This document shows positions 60,746 to 64,000 of a DNA stretch of 64,000 nt, one piece after another. How positions within the stretch are numbered: the stretch's first letter is position 1; every line of letters starts with the position of its first letter. The position numbers and the translations under genes are program-made. The notes beneath the pieces are model-generated. The model was given only the letters and a program-made list of their open reading frames with translations. It was not told where the DNA came from and ran no database searches. The DNA is from Metridium senile (lineage: Eukaryota; Cnidaria; Anthozoa; Actiniaria; Metridiidae), in assembly GCA_949775045.1 (NCBI GenBank), contig OX459101.1, positions 693,501-757,500 on the forward strand. Reading direction: 5' to 3'.

Positions 60746-62928
60746 ATGGGCAATACAAATGACTGTTTCTCGTGTTTCGACTATCCTACTTTAATTATCG
60801 CTGTGAAAACCGGAGACACTAAAGGAGTAGGACTACACAACTGCGCCTACATCACTCTGATTGACGATAAAGGAAAAAGCACCCAAGAATTCTGCCTTAT
60901 TGGGAATTGTTTCACTGTCTTCAAACGCGGCCATACTGATGTTTTCACATTCAGAGCAGATTTAGAAGGCTATGGACCGATAACTAAAGTAAAACTAGTT
61001 CGTTCGGAGCTCAATGAAAAGCGATGCGTGGACTGGTTCGTGGAGAAGATTGAGCTTCGACGATATTTTGGAACCTTGGATGAGTTCACAGGAAAAGAGG
61101 ATGTTGTGTTTCCTTTAAATCGCTGGGTACGCAACAAAAGGCCGATAGTTATCGAGCAATTCGACTGCAGTTTGCCGCAGAATGATCCCAAGGAAGAACA
61201 GAGAGAATTGGAGATATTTTGGAAAAGAAAAATGTATAATTATCATCGAAGATTGGAAAATCTTCCCCCTCAGGTAATCATTATTTTACCATCTGAGTTA
61301 TTTTACTTTGCTTTCCAACTAGAAACCTTTACTTTCTACTGACAAAGGACACTTTTGCGCCTTTCCAGCAAGAGAAAAAGTCTTTTTCCAGCATTTCTCT
61401 CGCTGGAGCGTTGTTACATGGAGCCTTTCGGTCAGGAACGACAGCACAAATTCTCTCTGAATTCCGTGAAACTTTTCTTCCAGATTTTTGTGCTTTTCAC
61501 TCTTTGTCCCTATTTCTTTCTTTTACGTGATTTCATTTTCATTTTTACGTGATTTCATTAACTTGAAACTGCATTTTTACACTACTCATTTAATGACCTC
61601 TATTTCAATCTACCGGAATGTAGTGTTTGCGTTTAACGGCAGTTTTTTTGTTCAGAAAGTTCAAGACAACTTCACACTTTTTTAATAAAACAAAAAAACA
61701 AAAATGTTCTCTTTATCCTCTTGACAAATGACGTAGCATAGGCCGATTTAAATTACGTGACATTTCCAAAAACATTTATCATAAAATACTAAAAAAAAGT
61801 CATGATTCAAATGTTTGAAAATTTCAAAAATGTACTAAGCTTCGAGGCGACAATTGTGGCCTCAAAACCAGTTTTACATAAGTCCTGTATCTTGGTCGCG
61901 CGCTACAATAACTGGACTAAACCAGTATTGATATCATTGATACAATAAAGATTGTTGTGGGTATTTTTAAATTGTTAAGTTAAGTAAACTGACGCGGTTT
62001 AAAACTGTATAATTTAATCTCAAAATTGGCTTTTTATGCATTTTTACCCGCTTGTATAAACAAAGAATTTCTTTTGTCACATGAACAAACTTTGTGTTAT
62101 TTCGATGCTTTGAACTTGGACTTTATTTCTGGCGAACATTGATAATATAAATAGTTATTGGCCTTTTTTCTGTCGTTTAGGGCTGTAAATTAGATAAGTT
62201 TATGAAGAAAAGGTGGATTAATTATGGCGAAAAAAAGTCAAGTTCACGGCAGCTTGGCATAAATCTACCTGTTGCATTAGTTGTGGTGTACGCTTTGCCA
62301 AGCGCTGTTGCTAGGTTACGGCCCACGCACACTAACTTAAAACTTCCTATTTGGCACTACTAATTTGTATAAATTTGAATTCAGTTTTTGTCGTTTTTGA
62401 GATTTTATTACGGCGTTTTTGACTATGAAAATAATTTAAAATTGTTGCTCAAATAACCGTTTGTAAAAATGACTGTTGTAGTAACTCAAATAACTGGCTT
62501 AATATATAATAAATCCAGATAAATGAGAAAAAGTATCATTTGTCTTTGCGGACGGGATTTTATAAATCGATGCATACGACGCATTTGCAGTTACTCACTG
62601 CGAAAATTACTGAGTTTCGGTAACTCAAATAACTTACTAAATCGATGCATCCACAGTTACTCACTGCAAAAACGACTGAGTAGTGGTTACTCAAATAACT
62701 GAGTAAATCGATGCATCCACAGTTACTCACTGCAAAAACGACTGAGTAGTGGTTACTCAAATAACTGAGTAAAAGACAGACAGACAGACAGACATAGGAG
62801 AGACACACAGACAGACAAATAGAGACAGACAGATGAAAAGACAGACAGACATCTGTTTAACTATTACGACCATTTCATTTTAGATCAGTTACTGTCCCAA
62901 GGAAGAAGTGTTCTCTGGAAATTACAAA
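60746..62928 (+). CDS. PLAT-domain protein, probable lipoxygenase N-terminus (partial)
   Basis: Exon 1 60746-61273 and exon 2 62884-62928 join in phase 0, giving 191 residues; the gene continues beyond the window. Residues about 14-130 read as a PLAT/LH2 beta-sandwich: PTLIIAVKTGDTKGVGLHNC, YITLIDDKGKST, VKLVRSE, CVDWFVEKIEL and VFPLNRWV, the W-containing strands typical of lipoxygenases. It is followed by EEQRELEIFWKRKMYNYHRR, which resembles the linker before the lipoxygenase catalytic domain (RRKELETRQKQYRW in human 5-LOX, from memory). In coral lipoxygenases PLAT precedes the iron-binding domain; that domain is not in view, so activity cannot be judged. Another PLAT protein is possible. 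The start context is AAAATGG. An overlapping upstream ORF lies at 60715-60762. Exon 2 has a good acceptor (TTTTAG) and donor (GTAAGT). Confidence 0.7.
61274..62560. other. PLAT-gene intron 1, 5' part
   Basis: AT-rich; ORFs within are short and unrecognised. TTTTTACGTGATTTCATT occurs twice near 61520-61560. Confidence 0.4.
62565..62850. repeat. 74-bp tandem repeat and (GACA)n
   Basis: About three units of CAGTTACTCACTGCAAAAAC, GACTGAGTAGTGGTTACTCA and AATAACTGAGTAAATCGATG; the last two are identical. (GACA)n with AGAC variants follows at 62774-62850, ending 34 bp before exon 2. Confidence 0.93.
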
Positions 62929-63009
62929 GTAAGTTTATCAATATAAACATAAGAATGATAGAATAAATGAATAATAATTAATCATTATTATTATTGTCAG
63001 TAGTACCAT

Positions 63010-63325
63010 TTATAAGTAGTGTTTACAACATTCGCGTCCGTGTTGTATCGGCAGATACAATCGCAAGCCGAAGGCGCGTGATTGTATCGCCGATACAACA
63101 CGGACGTGAATGTTGTAAACTACTTAAAAAATGTTTAGGTTAGCTCTTTCATATTTTACCAAAATTTTCAAGATTAAAATAAATTTTGCCGTAAAATTAC
63201 CAGTTAAAATTTATGCAAATCAGGATATACAACACTAGTGTTGTATCAGATTTACAACACTCGTCATGGTCATGATTTCTTTTGAAAATGTCTCATTAAT
63301 TATTCATGAATTGTTTAATAAAATT
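63010..63325. repeat. Hairpin repeat family G, copy 4
   Basis: Very long hairpin: CATTCGCGTCCGTGTTGTAT and CGGCAGATACAATC pair with GATTGTATCGCCGATACAAC and ACGGACGTGAATG around AAGCCGAAGGC. Then TTTTACCAAAATTTTCAAGA, AATTTATGCAAATCAGG, GTGTTGTATCAGATTTACAA and CTCGTCATGGTCATGATTTC. Confidence 0.85.
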
Positions 63326-64000
63326 GAAACGATTTTGCTTTATGGCTGGGTTCCCTGTATAAACTACAGGTAGCCCGACAATTTAAATCAATAAAGAAGA
63401 TTTAAAAAATAAAGTTGTTTTATCAATAATATATATCTTTAGTTAGTTTCTATAGATAAAGGTAAACTTTATTTAGGCAGGGTGGCCCATTCAGAAACTA
63501 GGCTGGTATCCAGAAAAAAAAAAAAATGAGATTAATAATTATTCTTAGAAAAAATGACTTGTACCATGGAGGGCTCGAACTCCTGACTGTTCAGCCGAAT
63601 ACTAATAACGATTCCTCTATGAAGCTGAAGCATCGAATCGATTTAACGTGTAGGATGAAGATTTCGGCCCCATCCGCGCTATCCCGACAGAAAACCTAAC
63701 GTCGCGCTAGTCAAAAGACCAGGGAGGGAGGGGAGAACCAGCCCCTAGACTATAAACGGTTAACTTCTTGCGCTAATTAAGCAACTATCGATTTATATAA
63801 TCGAAAACCTTTAACCTATTCGGCGCAGTTTTATTGTTATGGTATTGCGTCATTACTCCAGGGAGAAAACAGCCAATTGATGAGATGTCGAAGAAAGTTG
63901 ATCATACATTTAATATTTCCAACAAGAAAACTAATATTATCCTGGGATTTGAAACAAAGCAATAACAACTTCATATTCGAGTTGAATTCATTAAAAGAAT
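63326..64000. other. PLAT-gene intron 2, incomplete
   Basis: No further exon recognised before the window ends. A sequence at about 63548-63575 contains a B-box-like element on the minus strand but no foldable tRNA. Confidence 0.4.

Noticed and set aside
63530..63640. Possible tRNA on the minus strand
   Set aside because: AGTTCGAGCCC resembles a B-box, but the acceptor stem does not pair and no A-box or anticodon stem could be placed.

Overview
This is nuclear DNA from an animal, very probably an early-branching, intron-rich metazoan; a cnidarian (anthozoan-like) is the best guess and a sponge is not excluded. The reasons are five spliced plus-strand genes with 4 to 30 small exons, GT-AG introns of 0.1 to 4 kb, an AT-rich background with very many microsatellites, abundant palindromic MITE-like elements, and a non-bilaterian style gene set: an ERGIC3 orthologue, a trefoil/Frizzled-domain receptor tyrosine kinase, p115/USO1, an MZB1-like ER protein and a PLAT/lipoxygenase-type protein. 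One dispersed repeat resembles a sequence I recall from anthozoan genomes, which I could not check.

Layout: 1-4276 is repeat-bearing DNA ending in a probable ERGIC3 promoter. ERGIC3 occupies 4277-20269 (17 exons, 386 aa). 20270-22857 is intergenic. A receptor tyrosine kinase of the ROR/MuSK group occupies 22858-36261 (10 exons, 743 aa). 36262-38338 is intergenic with several MITEs. USO1 (p115) occupies 38339-54009 (30 exons, 1232 aa). An MZB1-like gene lies at 55496-57795 (4 exons, 193 aa). A minus-strand tRNA-Arg(ACG) is at 58801-58873. A PLAT-domain gene starts at 60746 and runs out of the window. All exon junctions given were checked by reading-frame continuity and by recalled human orthologue sequences where I know them.

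Functionally, ERGIC3 and USO1 act in ER-to-Golgi traffic and the MZB1-like protein is an ER-lumen folding factor, so three early-secretory genes lie close together on one strand. The receptor kinase probably signals through YDxP phosphotyrosine motifs to Crk/Nck-type adaptors.

The most striking signals are: (1) a 66-bp minisatellite ending exactly at the ERGIC3 exon 9 acceptor, presenting 30 copies of that splice site upstream of the real one; (2) the mirror case in USO1, where the 3' end of exon 19 with its donor site is tandemly copied into the intron; (3) a trefoil domain in a ROR/MuSK-like kinase; (4) a p115 carrying a long Q/Y/N-rich tail beyond the acidic end; (5) a textbook U12-type intron in USO1; and (6) nested and self-expanding MITEs. 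Most long ORFs in the window are artefacts of microsatellites.
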